A stretch of 64,000 bases of DNA, from positions 4,339,001 to 4,403,000 of the forward strand of contig CM029120.1 of the NCBI GenBank assembly GCA_016859345.1. Direction: 5' to 3'. This stretch comes from Istiophorus platypterus. Lineage: Eukaryota; Chordata; Actinopteri; Istiophoriformes; Istiophoridae. Positions 50,346 through 62,660 of the stretch are shown here, piece after piece. How positions within the stretch are numbered: position 1 is the stretch's first letter; each line of letters starts with the position of its first letter. Both the position numbers and the translations under genes were made by a program. The notes under the pieces were generated by a model. It saw only the letters and a list, made by a program, of their open reading frames with translations, was not told the origin of the DNA and searched no databases.

Positions 50346-53300
50346 AGTGGCCTTGAGAAACTACACATGTAAATGGTAAACACACAGAATCTGCATAGTG
50401 ACTTGTAAAAGACATAGTTTTCAGGGTTGGAAATTAGTCCTTTCATTTCACATTTTAACCATTTAGCTGATGGTGTTGGTTTGGCTAAAGGGTTTTGTTC
50501 ATGGGCCCATTGACAGGATAGAAAACTGACTGAAGAGATATAAATTCTGAACTATATCTCTGTTTCTGTCTCTGTCCTCTATCAGCTTCTGGTTTTACAG
50601 TACAAAGGAATTAAACACGTGTAGCCACAGTACACGACACTCCAGTCAGATAAACTTTAATGAGGCGTCAATTGTTGATTGGTAGACATTTGAACACAGT
50701 ACATACCTGCAGTGTATGCAAATCTTTATACTAAACTGCTTTTGAAGTAAGTATTCAAGAAATCAACATACAGCTGATTCTTTTTGGCACTGAAATTCAA
50801 TGTTAATTTATCGTGATGATCCAAAGATTTTTTGGTATTTTAGTTTGCACACTAACTGTTAAGAGTCCATTTTATTTAGTCACTTTTCAATGACATAATC
50901 ATGATGTGCCCAGCATTAGTTCGACTTGAGGCGCAAGGATTAAGATTTAAGATTTGATTTGGACTTTACTGCTTTAATACTTGACTAGAATAATATCTGA
51001 ATCCTGGGACAATACAAAATAAATAAGAGAGGACCGCGTACTTCCTCTCTCACATCTTATTTTGAGATTACTTGGCAGATTAATTGATACTGAGACTTGG
51101 TCTCAGTTACGTAAAAACACTAGCGAGACAGCCAAAGGTTACAATGCATTATTATCATAATGATGAGCAGTGAAAGACTTGAAGGACTTGTAACTGTCTC
51201 GCAGTATAAAGACCTGTTTCAGCTTGGACTTGCTCTCACAGGACCTAGTCATCAAGGGAGCATAACATCAAATAAATGTAGAATAATAAAAAGAAATAAA
51301 CCTCTAAATCACGCCTGCTATGTTTAATGAAATTCGGGTGCCCTATCTCTCTTTATCATATGGCAACTGATTGTGCAGATGTTAAAACACCTTCAGAGAA
51401 ACAATATTCTGCTAACTTTAGACTTACACAACAGCACTGGCGATGAATTTGGGGGGATTTTTTAAAATTAATTAAGTCATCAACCCAGACAAGAAAAAAA
51501 ATGTGAGTGAAAGAAAGTTAGGGGGAAGATGAAAAGAAGTTGCTTCAACATCCACATTCATAGAAAATATTTCGTTTACAAGTGGTGCATCTTGCAATGT
51601 CAGGACATTCAAACGCTAAAGATTATTTTTGTACATAGGGGCTGATCAGCATATCTCCAGAAGTCATAGGAAAACACTGTAAGAAAAAAAAAGGTTCAGA
51701 AACCTCCATGTAATCTGTTAATTCTCTTAAAAAGTGTATGTTAGTTGTAACTTTAGGTCAAATCAGGCTCTTTGTCCTGCCGAGTTAAGACAAAACCACA
51801 CATTTTTAAGCCCAGGACAGAGCCAGGATGTGTATTGGAGCCAGACAGATCGTACCTGGCCCTTTACCGGACCCCCATTCATAGTCAAGGTGAGGGCAAA
51901 AACCCAACAGGTCCCGGTAATGACCCCTTGGTTGCAGCAGCAAGGTGACAGAGGCAGGCCCGCTCTGGATCATTCTGTAAACAGCTTCATAAACTCATTA
52001 GTGATGGATGTGCCTGGACAGGAAAGGCCGAGGTTACAGTGCCTGTTAAATGTGTCGGGCAGGTGAGAAAACGATCCCCTTTCACCTCAGTAATAATAAT
52101 GATGACGGTGTTTCTCCATGCTTTTGTTTCACTCAATCATGTGTGAACTGAGCTACGAGGTGATACAGGACAGAGAGGAAGAGTTTCTCTGCTTATTTAT
52201 CTCACATGTCATTTCTCCTGGCAGAAATATTTGTAGCATCCATTGTTTTGAGATCGTGATTTTGATCTATAGAGGAACTAAACCACACAACTTTTGTATT
52301 TGAATATAGTGTATAAATATATAAGGTTTATATTTGGAGAGGAGAGTTTATACACTTTTCTATAATATTTATTCCATATTTTACCGGAAATGTTTATATA
52401 ATTGACAACCAGTGGCAGTTTTGGTTACACCACATCGAGGATGGAATGGAAACTTTTCATCCTTCCTCTCAAGATACCTTTTGAGATGCTGTCCATTCAA
52501 TATGTCAAAGAAAAATAGACATTTTTTGTTAATTATATCGTGTAATAAGAATAACTTGGCTGCTGACTAATCCATAGGCGACATTAAAATACTGAAAACA
52601 TGTTAATTCATCAATATGATCCAATAATAAAATATTTATACTGTAACACGTGCAACAAAATTCTAGGGGCCATCCTGCCTAAGGTGCACTGTTATTTTTG
52701 AAGCTTTAAATAGACTTTGCTAATGATGCTTTTGTTCTATAATTGAAAGAAAATCTGAAAGACACGCATAACTATTTTTTGATGGTGTATCTGTACTACT
52801 TTCCCCACTGGCAGGCTTCGTTGACGATGCATCACAGGTGAAATAAGAATCTTAATGATACTCTATCATTGACATGCTTTTTTTTTTTAGAAACGGGAAC
52901 TACAAGACTGCTTGATAGTTAAATTACAGCAAAAGGCAGTAAATTACATCGGTTTTAGCTTCTAAAAATGTCTCATTTTCTTTTCTCTCTTGATGCCCTG
53001 GATATATGATATTGTGATTCTAAGGAGAGATTACAGAGCTCTGTAGCCAAGAGGCTGTTTTCTTGGCTAAAAATCTTTATTTATATATTGCAGACTGCAA
53101 AAATATCAAATTGAGTATATGAAGGATGGGAAGGCAACCATTTGATGTGATAAGTACAGTATAGTTCTGTCCTTTTTTTGGTGATTTTCAAACTGAAAAT
53201 TGTTTTGAACAGAAAGTTGCTTTAGGAATAAATGGGAAAACTGTATGTGAAATCAAGCGATGGCACTTATACCATTCCCATTAGTATATTAAATACCAAG

Positions 53301-54140
53301 ACATGAAAGAAAACGAGCTACCATCTCAGCCTGAACATGTTACCAGCCCATGGATACTGAATGAATGAGCGCTGATAGGGAGTTTCGAGCTCATGGCGAG
53401 AGCCTCATTTGGGAAGGATGGCCCATAGAGCTATTAGAGAGCAGGCCCTCAGCTCTCTTTCTCCTCGCCAGTCATGACTATGAAAAGGGGGACTCTCTGG
53501 GACAATGGGCCGTGTATTCCTTGTCTGGCTCCAATACACAAGGAGGCTGCGCTGCCTTCCCTGCAGCACCTCCATGGCAGCTCTTACGTTAGAGCGCACA
53601 GAGCTGGTTTCACCCCAGACATACAGTCAGTGGAATTCAGGTGGGCAGGAGTAAGAATGGAGGAAAACTCAGGAGGGAAATCTTTTGGCTGTTTTCAGCT
53701 CAGTCTTTCCCACTTGGTGTGAAGATTTGTGTTGCAACTAATGATTGTATTCCCCATTGATGAATTATGTAGCAAAAAGACAGTCCAAAAAAGGAGAAAG
53801 ATGTCCAAAATATTAAGTTCAAGACGTTAAAGATTGTGAAAGCCAGCAATTATCCACAATGACAAAACTGAACCAGTGATTTTTGCTTTAGAAAATTACT
53901 TAAATGATTAATTCTTTATCAAAACAGTTGTAATTCTGCCAGTGGATTAATGAATTAATAATATCCAAGTATCCATTTCTGGACTATTAAAGTGTCATAT
54001 TTAGTGACAGGCAATGAAATTTAAATTTGGAAAACTGTGATAATGTCACTTGTCTTAATTGCTTTCATTTATTTCTTTCACTTTATCTTCTCAGAGATGA
54101 TCTGACTGTTTGGCTCAAATGAACTTCAATTATTTGATGG
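50346..54140. other. Gene-free DNA
   Basis: No gene found. 51735-52070 and 53340-53715 are GC-richer, non-repetitive blocks. 53730-53960 carries remnants of the repeat seen at 49715. The rest is AT-rich. Confidence 0.4.
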
Positions 54141-55600
54141 ATGTTTAATGGAGATTTCAGGACTGAATGCGAATGAAGTGACTCGACAGGGCAGGTACTT
54201 TTCTGCAGTGGCTGCCAGTAAACATGGGTCCTGGGGTGGGTGGTCCGGCCGTGGGGGCATCAGAAGGGAGCGTCCTCATTGTCTCAGGCCGAGGTCGGGA
54301 ACGTCTGTGTTTGCCCTCTTCATTAGACATTCTAGTGTCAGCGAGGGAGAATAAATAGGACGCGCGGAGGTCAAAGGGACCTCAGTGTTTAAATGTGTTT
54401 TAACAGTTACTTAAGGCTCTGGAGACGCTCTCCACCACTTCGAAATGATGGAAATGAGCCGGGAAAGTTTGCGGAGCTGGCAATAATCCGAGTTGAAAGG
54501 GGTAATGTCTTTGTGCTCGGGTGGTGTAAGAAAGTAAATCGCTTCCTTCAAAGAAGCCGCGCGGCGCTTCATCTCCAAAACCTCCAAGCAATCGAGGAAA
54601 GAAAAGACAAAGTTTGGGCTTATGCTTTCCTGTGCAAAATCCAGTTCATTATAAGAGACTCTTGTCTAATGGAAGTACGTGGTAGACAATGAGCGGCCTA
54701 ATGACACCGTATTTCATTTAATCCACCGGCGATGTTGTATTTAAACACAATAAAAGAATGCGCCCTCAGATTTAAGGCTTTAGAGCAACTTGGATTGTTT
54801 TAGGGGCCAAGCCTTTCCCAGTCAGAGCAGTCGCTTTCAAAAGGTTGAGGACTGGATCAACCTCTGGATTAACACAGTGAGCGAGATTAGTGGAGCTGCG
54901 GTTTGGTTAAAAGAAAGAAAACCAGCAACACCCACTCTCTGACCACACCTGACCCGCTGATTCTGACGCCTCGATTACCCGGCACAGTTATTCCATTTGA
55001 AGAGCCACACCGCCGCTGCTAAAAGGCGCACCTCGGGGAACAGAGCGCATTCATTTTATACAGGAAAAAGATTATGGACTGTTTACATACAGGAGGGATT
55101 CATGACATACAGCTGCTTGAGACAAATACATATTAAAAAACCTTGGAAAGCCTGTGGTTAAATTAGAATATCGAAGAATGCGTCAAAAGTTTGAAAACTA
55201 AAAAAAAGGGGGGGGGGGGTAAATCAAATTAATTAAACCAACACAATAGATTCTCTGTAAATTGTACAACTTTAAGTCGGCATCCAATTGTGAAGCGACT
55301 TGTTACGCTGCTTAAAGCATCTGTCCGGCAGCCGGGGCTTAAAAAGGCTCCCAATAAGATGATTTGGTAACATCAAGGCTTCCCAGCGGTAATGATTACA
55401 TTTGGACTTAAGAGCCATGCAAGAATTTGTAGCCCACTAAATCTCCCGGCTCCCCTGCCCCCACCGCCGCTCTTCAAAAGCCTTGTCATTCAAAGGGTTA
55501 GGATGTTTGACAATCCCAGCTTGTACTACTCCACCAATTAATTGGATACGTTGTCGGGATGTTCGTTCCTCTCATCTGCTACTTAGAAAGACAAAGGAAC
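54141..55600. promoter_or_regulatory. noto: Putative noto upstream regulatory region
   Basis: Several non-repetitive blocks with CpGs and ATTA cores lie in the 1.5 kb before the noto promoter. At 55535-55546 there is a perfect palindrome CCAATTAATTGG, a form suited to a homeodomain dimer, about 100 bp upstream of the TATA box. A poly-G run is at 55208-55220. Role inferred from position and motifs only. Confidence 0.45.
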
Positions 55601-55637
55601 GATGGGGGGCTGTTGACACCTCTGCGTCCGGGCGGGG

Positions 55638-55770
55638 TATATAAGCGAGGAGTCCTCTCTGAGGAACAGCATTCGCTTCCTCGCTGCACTTCGAGCAACG
55701 ACCTGTTTCCCCGCTGAGACCGTCCAGACCTTCTGTTTCCCAGTTCTTCGATTTTGAAACATCAGACAGA
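55638..55770 (+). promoter_or_regulatory. noto: noto core promoter (TATA box) and 5' UTR
   Basis: TATATAAG lies at 55638-55645 in a GC-rich setting. Transcription should start about 30 bp later, near 55670, leaving a 5' UTR of about 100 nt before the ATG at 55771. The TATA box fits a sharply regulated developmental gene. Confidence 0.75.
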
Positions 55771-56775
55771 ATGCAGGTGCCGAACAAGCCACTCGGAGCT
55801 TATGGATACTCCGTGCGTAATTACGCACCGGCGTCGCTATACCCGCAGCACCAGGGGAGCCAGTGCGCCTCGTCAACGAAGCCTGCCAGTGGGAAATCTT
55901 TCACCATCGACGCTTTGCTCGCCAAGCCGGAAGACGCAACCGGAGGCCGGATGAGCCCTGTCCAGTGCGGGGCGAAATATCAGACCACAGCCCCGGTTCT
56001 GCCTCTGACCGGACAAGTGGGCTTACCTATGGCACCAGCACCTTACGTCTACTCACCGAGCATGTTGCACTCAGCTGTTCACACGCAACCTGGATATTCA
56101 ATCTACTGCTGCCCGCCTTTCCCCTACCAGTCAACGTGTCGTGGGACATTTTACGCACAAGGTAAGTTGAGTTACTGTAGTTTCCTACTCGGAATATTAG
56201 TCTAAATGTCAAAACAAATCAATCATACTCACGAGTCTGGGTGATTTAACGTGCCCGTCGTCTCTGCTTCACAGCCTCGATGTCCAAAGTCGGCGCAGGC
56301 CTGCACTCGTTCAAAACCAAGGGCGGGAAGTCAAAGCGGATGCGCACCAGCTTCACCAGCGAGCAGCTGTCCCGGCTGGAGAAGGAGTTCGCGCGGCAGC
56401 AGTACATGGTGGGGTCGGAGAGGTTCCTCCTGGCCTCCGCCCTGCAGCTCACAGAGGCCCAGGTATGAAAATAGATACTGAATTTAACATATTTAAAGTG
56501 CATCCTCGGAAACATACTGCCATTAAGTTAACGGCGTTGCTAACGTGCATCCGTTTCTTCGCTCAAAGGTCAAAGTTTGGTTCCAGAACCGACGCATCAA
56601 GTGGCGCAAGCAGAGCCTAGAGCAGCAGCAGGCCAAGCTGGCCAAGCTGGGGCTGGCTGCCCCACCAAAAAGTCCTGGATCTCAGGGGCACGGAGACGAA
56701 GGAGACGAAGATGAGGAGTTCTCCGACTCAGACGTGGATATTGATGTGTCGGACGACTCCACCGACCACTGCTAA
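55771..56775 (+). CDS. noto: Notochord homeobox protein (Noto/Not family)
   Basis: Homeodomain transcription factor of the Not family (zebrafish floating head, Xenopus Xnot), needed to keep axial mesoderm as notochord. Exons are 55771-56161, 56275-56462 and 56569-56775; introns are short (113 and 106 bp) with G|GTAAGT, ACAG, CAG|GTATGA and AAAG junctions. The frame is continuous and gives 261 aa (zebrafish about 240). An eh1-like Groucho/TLE-binding motif FTIDALL is at 44-50, indicating a repressor. The homeodomain spans about 150-209 with RTSFTSEQLSRLEKEF in helix 1 and KVWFQNRRIKWRKQ in helix 3: Trp48, Gln50, Asn51 equal 197, 199, 200. QQYMVGSER is typical of Not proteins. Intron 2 splits the homeodomain between residues 44 and 45, a classic position. 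The C-terminus is strongly acidic (about 232-258). Emx is the nearest alternative family but lacks this helix 2. Confidence 0.96.
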
Positions 56776-57300
56776 CCCGCCACCACTGGACCTCTGAAAA
56801 AAAGACTTTGTACATACTGCTGGGAAAGGAGCCCCCCGGTCTCCAACTAAGAATATTTAATAGATGTATAGTTATATATTTAATTTTCTACATTTATTGC
56901 TCTTGGATGGGTTCACTTCATGTGCTGAGTGTATATTTGAATGAAATATTCAGAAATATATTTTATGACACTGACTGCCACCTTGTCCTGTTTGATCCTT
57001 TCTTTTTATTCAGTCACCGAGAGTTCAAAAGATCTCAAGAGTGAAATCTGCCATTGTTTGTCATAAGATAATTGGAAATCTGCTTTTAATATATGCACAT
57101 TTCACACAGCTCAACAGAAAATATTTTAAAGGCTTGGAAGGCCCCCTTTACTCATTCAGCTAAGACACACACCCTCCTATATGAACACACACATAGCTAT
57201 CAAAGTTCAAAGAGTTTTAATTTCTGTCTGTCATGGTTCATCCTGTCAGTGGCTTCAGTCGACAGGGTCCAGGTTGAATATCTGATCAGATAAAAATATT
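56776..57300 (+). other. noto: Putative noto 3' UTR
   Basis: AT-rich sequence after the stop with many UAUUUA/AUAUAUUU stretches, as in short-lived developmental mRNAs. I see no canonical AATAAA close by; ATTAAA near 57298 is one candidate, so the end is uncertain. Confidence 0.4.
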
Positions 57301-58690
57301 AAAATTAAGATCTGATGACTTTTATTGGTTTGTTTTCCTACTACTCAACCAAATCTAATCAAAATACACCAACACAGACCCAAAGCAGATTAACTCAGTT
57401 TTGAGACTCATATAAACTATATTAAATTATATATTTTTTCCCAAAATTGAACTCTGGTTGTGGCTTCTTCAGCTATTTGTATTTAATGTTCTTTTAGATT
57501 TGAGACCAAAATTTTGAGTATCTTTTAAAAAGGAAAACAGATGAAGCACAGATTCCCATTAAATATCAGAGACATGGATACTAATAATTTTGTCCACTTT
57601 ACAGATTTAAAAAAAATCATGTCACATGCCTACGTCTGAATTTCAGGAAGACATTAGAAATTTTATAGATGAACAGTTTAATTGTCAAAGTACAATGAAA
57701 CCTTAATTTAACTTACAATGGCTGAAGTTTGTTAATCTACATGTTAGTCTGTATACTCAACAAACAAAGTACCTCCTTTCTAATGTATCCCCATAAAATC
57801 ATTGTGCCCTTTGACCTCTACTTATTGCTCCTCAGTCCCTGCCCAGTTTACAGACAATGGAGACATTTCCTCCGAGGTTTGATCCGACGTTAAACCTGAG
57901 GCAGAATTGGGTTCACCTCTGATTCAAGATAAGCAAATAAATAACCAGCCAAGAGATAAGCTGAGACATCTGTAACCCAGGGTGGTAGGGGTCAGTCTGT
58001 CTCTGGGCCCCCAAGAGCTGGGTCTCCGTGTTTAATCTCTTTAAACGGTCCATGCGCCTGTTCTCACTGCTTCTCAATGGACAGGTCCACAACCCCCCTC
58101 TGCATGCCCACCCGCCGCCGGCAAGCGCCCCCGTCTCTGCGTTATTGAAAACTGGACGTCTTTCCTCCTGGGGTGGAGAGGAAAAGGGACCCATGCTGTC
58201 TGCTGAGGTCTGCCTGGCAGACATGAGGGATAAAACAGGAGAGAGGACAGCGTGCAGAAAGGATTGGGATGTAGCAAATGAGTCCATCAGAGCAGCTAAT
58301 TGGGGTGGTCAAGCTGAAAGTCCTGTCCTGGGGAAAAATCGGTCACATTAAAGTAAGAGGGCAGGTGGGAGCACAGAGTGATGGCTTCTATCTCTTTAAT
58401 CCTTTTTGCAATAGTTTATCACATTAAAATTTATGTGTTAATAAATTTTCTGTCACCTACATTTAGCTTCCATCAAACAACTTTATTAGTGCAAGATTTA
58501 ACAGAAAAGCTTATACTCGAGGTAAAATGTAAATGTAATTCCAGCTTTATGTTCCTAAGATTATTGTGTTGCAAGCACAAAAGATTGCATCAGTTTTTAA
58601 TATGTTGATCTATATCTCGTGTCTATTTTCCATTGACATACCATAGCAATTGGAAACTGACTGAGAAAGAAACAAAAAGGTAAGTTATAA
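57301..58690. other. Gene-free DNA downstream of noto
   Basis: No gene found. 57830-58350 is a GC-richer, non-repetitive block in AT-rich DNA and may be regulatory. Confidence 0.4.
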
Positions 58691-58704
58691 AGGAAGCTTG
58701 TTGC

Positions 58705-58804
58705 GGATGTTTTGGGTGTCTTTGTCTGAAGTGTTGTCCTGTTGATGAAACCAACCTACTCAGGTTTCATCAGCAGGAAAACACCCCAGACACCCAAAAC
58801 ATCC
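58705..58804. other. Strong 100-nt inverted repeat (hairpin)
   Basis: The outer arms GGATGTTTTGGGTGTC (58705-58720) and its exact inverse complement (58789-58804) pair perfectly. The inner arms 58738-58752 and 58763-58777 pair with one G-T-type mismatch, leaving a 10-nt loop (58753-58762). The middle part pairs imperfectly with a bulge. It could be a hairpin RNA precursor, a foldback transposon remnant, or a cruciform-forming site. Confidence 0.8.
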
Positions 58805-59099
58805 CTTCAACCAGCTGCCAGTTCACATTTTGAATAAATGGTATAATTGAGTTTCTGTGTCCTGCTAATAATTTATGGCTTTGAGGATTCAGCACCAATC
58901 TATACCAGTGGCTCCGAACCTTTTTGGCTTGTGACTTCTTAAAATTAAGCAATATTTACTTGTGACATCTAAGTGGAGATAATGGCCTTTAGTGTGGACA
59001 TTAGTAGCGAGCAGTTCAACCACAAAATGTTCTTCCCTTCTCAGAATGTTTGTTAGAAGGCATTCAGTATTTCAAAAGAATTTTTTTTAAACTTTTGCA
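58805..59099. other. Gene-free DNA
   Basis: Nothing recognised. Confidence 0.4.
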
Positions 59100-59345
59100 T
59101 AACAGAAAGTTACTTTTTTAATTATTTTCATTACTGATTTCCCACAACCCAAGACTATTTTTTAAAATGTCTTTGTTCTTCGCACAAACAGTCCACCATC
59201 GAAACACAATTAGTTTACTCTCTTGTATGAGAAAGAAAAGCATGAAATTATCTTGTTTGGCGTTTTTTGCTTTAAAAAAGAATTTTAAAAATTCGTTCAT
59301 TAAGTTTCACTCAGTAAACTAACCGATTAATCGTTGCAGCTCAGC
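59100..59345. repeat. Dispersed teleost repeat, related to 49715-50022
   Basis: It carries ATTATTTTCATTACTGATT on the left, AAAATGTC inside, and AACCGATTAATCGTTGCAGC at the right end, which is the recognisable end of this family. Confidence 0.55.
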
Positions 59346-61369
59346 TGTAAATGCCTTAACTGTACAGCCCGAAGGAATGGTTAGATCTACCCCCTCCCCT
59401 TTCTCTTTCTCTGTTGTTTTTTAAAACTCAATTAAGTCTTGTGAAAAATGTATTTCAGAATAAGGGTCTCTCAATTAACTCAACTCCTCCAAAAAAGTTG
59501 AACAAAATCAGATTAGAAATTGAGCCGAGAGATAAAATACAAACTGGAGAAGGCAAAGTTATCAAAGTAAGATCATCAACTTTGGCTTCTAAATTCTTAA
59601 CTAATTGTAATGTTGATGTATATAGGAACATTTACAGGGAAATTTATTGAAGACTCGTGAATTATTTGTCTTTTTTAATAGCTGCCAAATTTAACCTTAA
59701 ATTTGAAGAAAAATAAAACAAACTACAAGAAAACTTCGAAGAAGGGGGCAGCAGAGGGTCTGTCAGAGGGAGAAGACAGCTGGTAGTGATATCAAAGAGA
59801 GAAGTTTAATAAACAGTAACAGAGCTGATCTCTGCCCCATCTCCTGTCCGCCACCCCCCGCCCGCTTCTCTCCTAGTGTCCCCGCTAGGCCTGATTAGGG
59901 CTGAAGCGTCACTGAGGGAGCAGAATTTGTGTAAAAACCCCAGAGAGCCGTTTCTGATGTGATCAGCCGAGAATCAGAGCTGCCCCCTCCCCTCCGCTCT
60001 CCACAGCCCCACGTAATCCCATTGAGGGGCAGAAAGAAGTAGCCAGAGGCCTGGGAAAACCTGGAGAGTCCTGGGTAGGGTGGAGGCGGGGGTCACCGGG
60101 CTCGTCGTCCCAATTAGCACGGGGCACCTTAGCGGCTGGAAACATGCCAGTGCTGGCTGGGTTTTCTTAAGACGCTCAACAGGCTCTGAAATGAAGCTTC
60201 TTATGAAAGGCAACTGTTACATCTTCATTTGTCTTCTGACTTGTGGCTCTTAATCAACTCTTATTCTTTTTCCACTTCAGCACTTTACACAATTTGTCCT
60301 GGTAGCAGAGATAATGGGTTTGTTTTTTTAATTTATCAGCAGTGTTTAGTCTAGTCAGACAATATTGCGTCTCTCCTTTTTCCAAAGAGAAAAGCCAAAA
60401 ATGCAGGTTTTAGCTTCTAAAATATGAGGGTTTCCAGCTTTGTCTTTAATGATGGTAAACTTTATAAATTTTGATCAGAAGTGATGGTCTGACAAAACAA
60501 GCAAATTGAGATGTCACCTTCAGCTCTAGAAAGCTTGGATTTCACAATTGTGAAGCAATTTTGGCCAAGGGTGTCTCCCCATAGACATACCCCTATCTGA
60601 AGAGACAAGGGTTAATTAGGAGATAATACAAATTTATGTATAAACTGAAACTGTGGAAATGTGGATAGTTAGCTTTAATTTGGTCAGAAGTGTTCAGCCA
60701 ACAAGCAGCCAAAGATAAATGAGGAGATACAAATACATCAGTTTTTTTTAAAAGTTAACTGTACTAATACATTTGACATATTCTATACCTGGGCTACAAC
60801 TACACATAAGGTCATTATCGATTCATGTTTCTTTTTTGTTTTATTTTATTTTTATAAATCATTTAATCTTTAGCGTATAAAGTCCAGAAATCAGGGACAC
60901 ATGCCTGTTATTATTTCCGAGAACCCGAGGTGACTTATTCAAATTTCTTATTTTGTCTGACCATGAGTTTAAAACCCAGAGAGATCCATTTTACTGTCAT
61001 ATATATACTGAAGGAAAGCTTTGAATCGTCACATTTGAGTATGTGCTGTTAAGGCAGGTTTTGCATGAAAAATTATTAAAATGATCCAAATACTATCCAA
61101 ATAGTTGCACCCTTTCCATATGGAACACTTACTTCTTTGAATACAAACATTTGAGAATAATATTTTTATTTCTGTGTCAACACTCCTCGGTGATGAATCC
61201 ATCAAGCTACTGTCAATCACTGGATGCTGATAGCTGTCAGAACTTAGTCCTCATATTATTATTATTATTAATATTATTACAATAGGATTCTTCAATGGGT
61301 CGATATTATTCAGTTGTATATATAAATATCTGCAATAATACCTGCATTAAAAATGTCTAGATTTCTTTT
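59346..61369. other. Gene-free DNA
   Basis: No gene found. 59820-60190 is GC-richer, non-repetitive and enhancer-like (GCCTGATTAGGGCTG, CCAATTAGCACG). The rest is AT-rich. Confidence 0.4.
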
Positions 61370-62660
61370 TTCCCTCTTCGAGGTTTGACGCCTTTGGTCA
61401 CTTGACCAAGCCTCGGCCTGGCTCTCCGTCTTTACAGTCACAGATTGTAATGCAGCTCTGAGAAGGTGTGAAAGTTCTCATGGAGAGCAGTAACCTCCAG
61501 CTCCAATGGGGAGAGCGCACTTCACTTGACCAGCGCGCGTTTTAGGGTTGGGCGATTGTAAAATAAAATTTGGGGGGGAAAAAATCCTCCTTTGCATTTT
61601 ATTTGCAAAGGCAAAGGCCCCTCCACTCCATCTAATAGTCATTAGCTTTCATTACAAGCGTTTGAAGTGGGAGCTGGCCTTTGTCTCTCGGTGAAAGGGC
61701 CAGGGCCGCGTTTGAGACACACAATGGCCTCTGACACGGGCACTGACGAGGGGAGCTGTCCCGAAGTGGAGCGGTTCCTGTTCACATCGTATTCAGAGAC
61801 ACCGTGGAGGACTTAAAACCAACGCGGCTTTGGGAAGGCTGCTCTAATACGCGTAATTCATCACGTAATTGATCCAACTTGCGTTTTACGCACCGCGCAC
61901 CCCGTGATTACAATAAAAAAAACGAAAAATGTGGGATCGTATTTCCATAAATGCCTTTCTGTGACTATAGTGTGACTTTGATACTCAGTTGTAGATAAAC
62001 TTGTCCTAATTTCCAACGGTTTTATCTCCCGATAACTCAATTAAATTACTTTTAATTGCTTTCGTTTTATTATATTTTAATAAGATTTTAACTCAAATGG
62101 GACATTTCAAATGTAATTCAGATGTGATGACTTTGAAATTTGTGTCGTACATTTCCTATACAGGCTAATCATAACATTTTTTAAAAATCCCCTCCGGATA
62201 TTAGGAACAGCGGATAAAGTTTGATATAAAACCTTTCCTGTGTATGAGCACGCATTTTTTTCTCGAGGCCCCGATAAACTTGGGATGTTTGTTTATGCTG
62301 AGGAGGGGAGCCGGCGGAGGAGCGGAGCCCCGTACAGGTGTCTAAACGGACCCCACTTCTCACGCAGGTGGCACAAACGCAGCGACGTGCTACTTTTCCC
62401 ATCTCGTTACACTGGGGTGAAATTTTCCAAGGTTTTAAGTGGGGACAGATTAGCTGAACACACAACGCTAATGCGAAACAAAATGGCCAATTAGTTTATT
62501 AATGAACGCGGGAGGTGCGAGGGGGAAACCCTGAGCCTCGGCTGGCCCCTGATTTCATCCGAGGGTTTTAATCAACATCATGGAGACGGAACTGGCAGAG
62601 GAAAGACCGCAGAGCTGTACCTGCGAGCCAGTAAATAAATGAAGCCTGCAGCATTTAGGA
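61370..62660. promoter_or_regulatory. Candidate regulatory cluster near right end
   Basis: A run of non-repetitive blocks with CpGs and homeodomain-type cores: CTAATAGTCATTAGC, CGTAATTCATCACGTAATTG, GGCCAATTAGTTTATTAATG. Composition is like that around developmental genes. It may belong to noto or to a neighbour beyond the window. No coding exon is seen. Confidence 0.35.
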
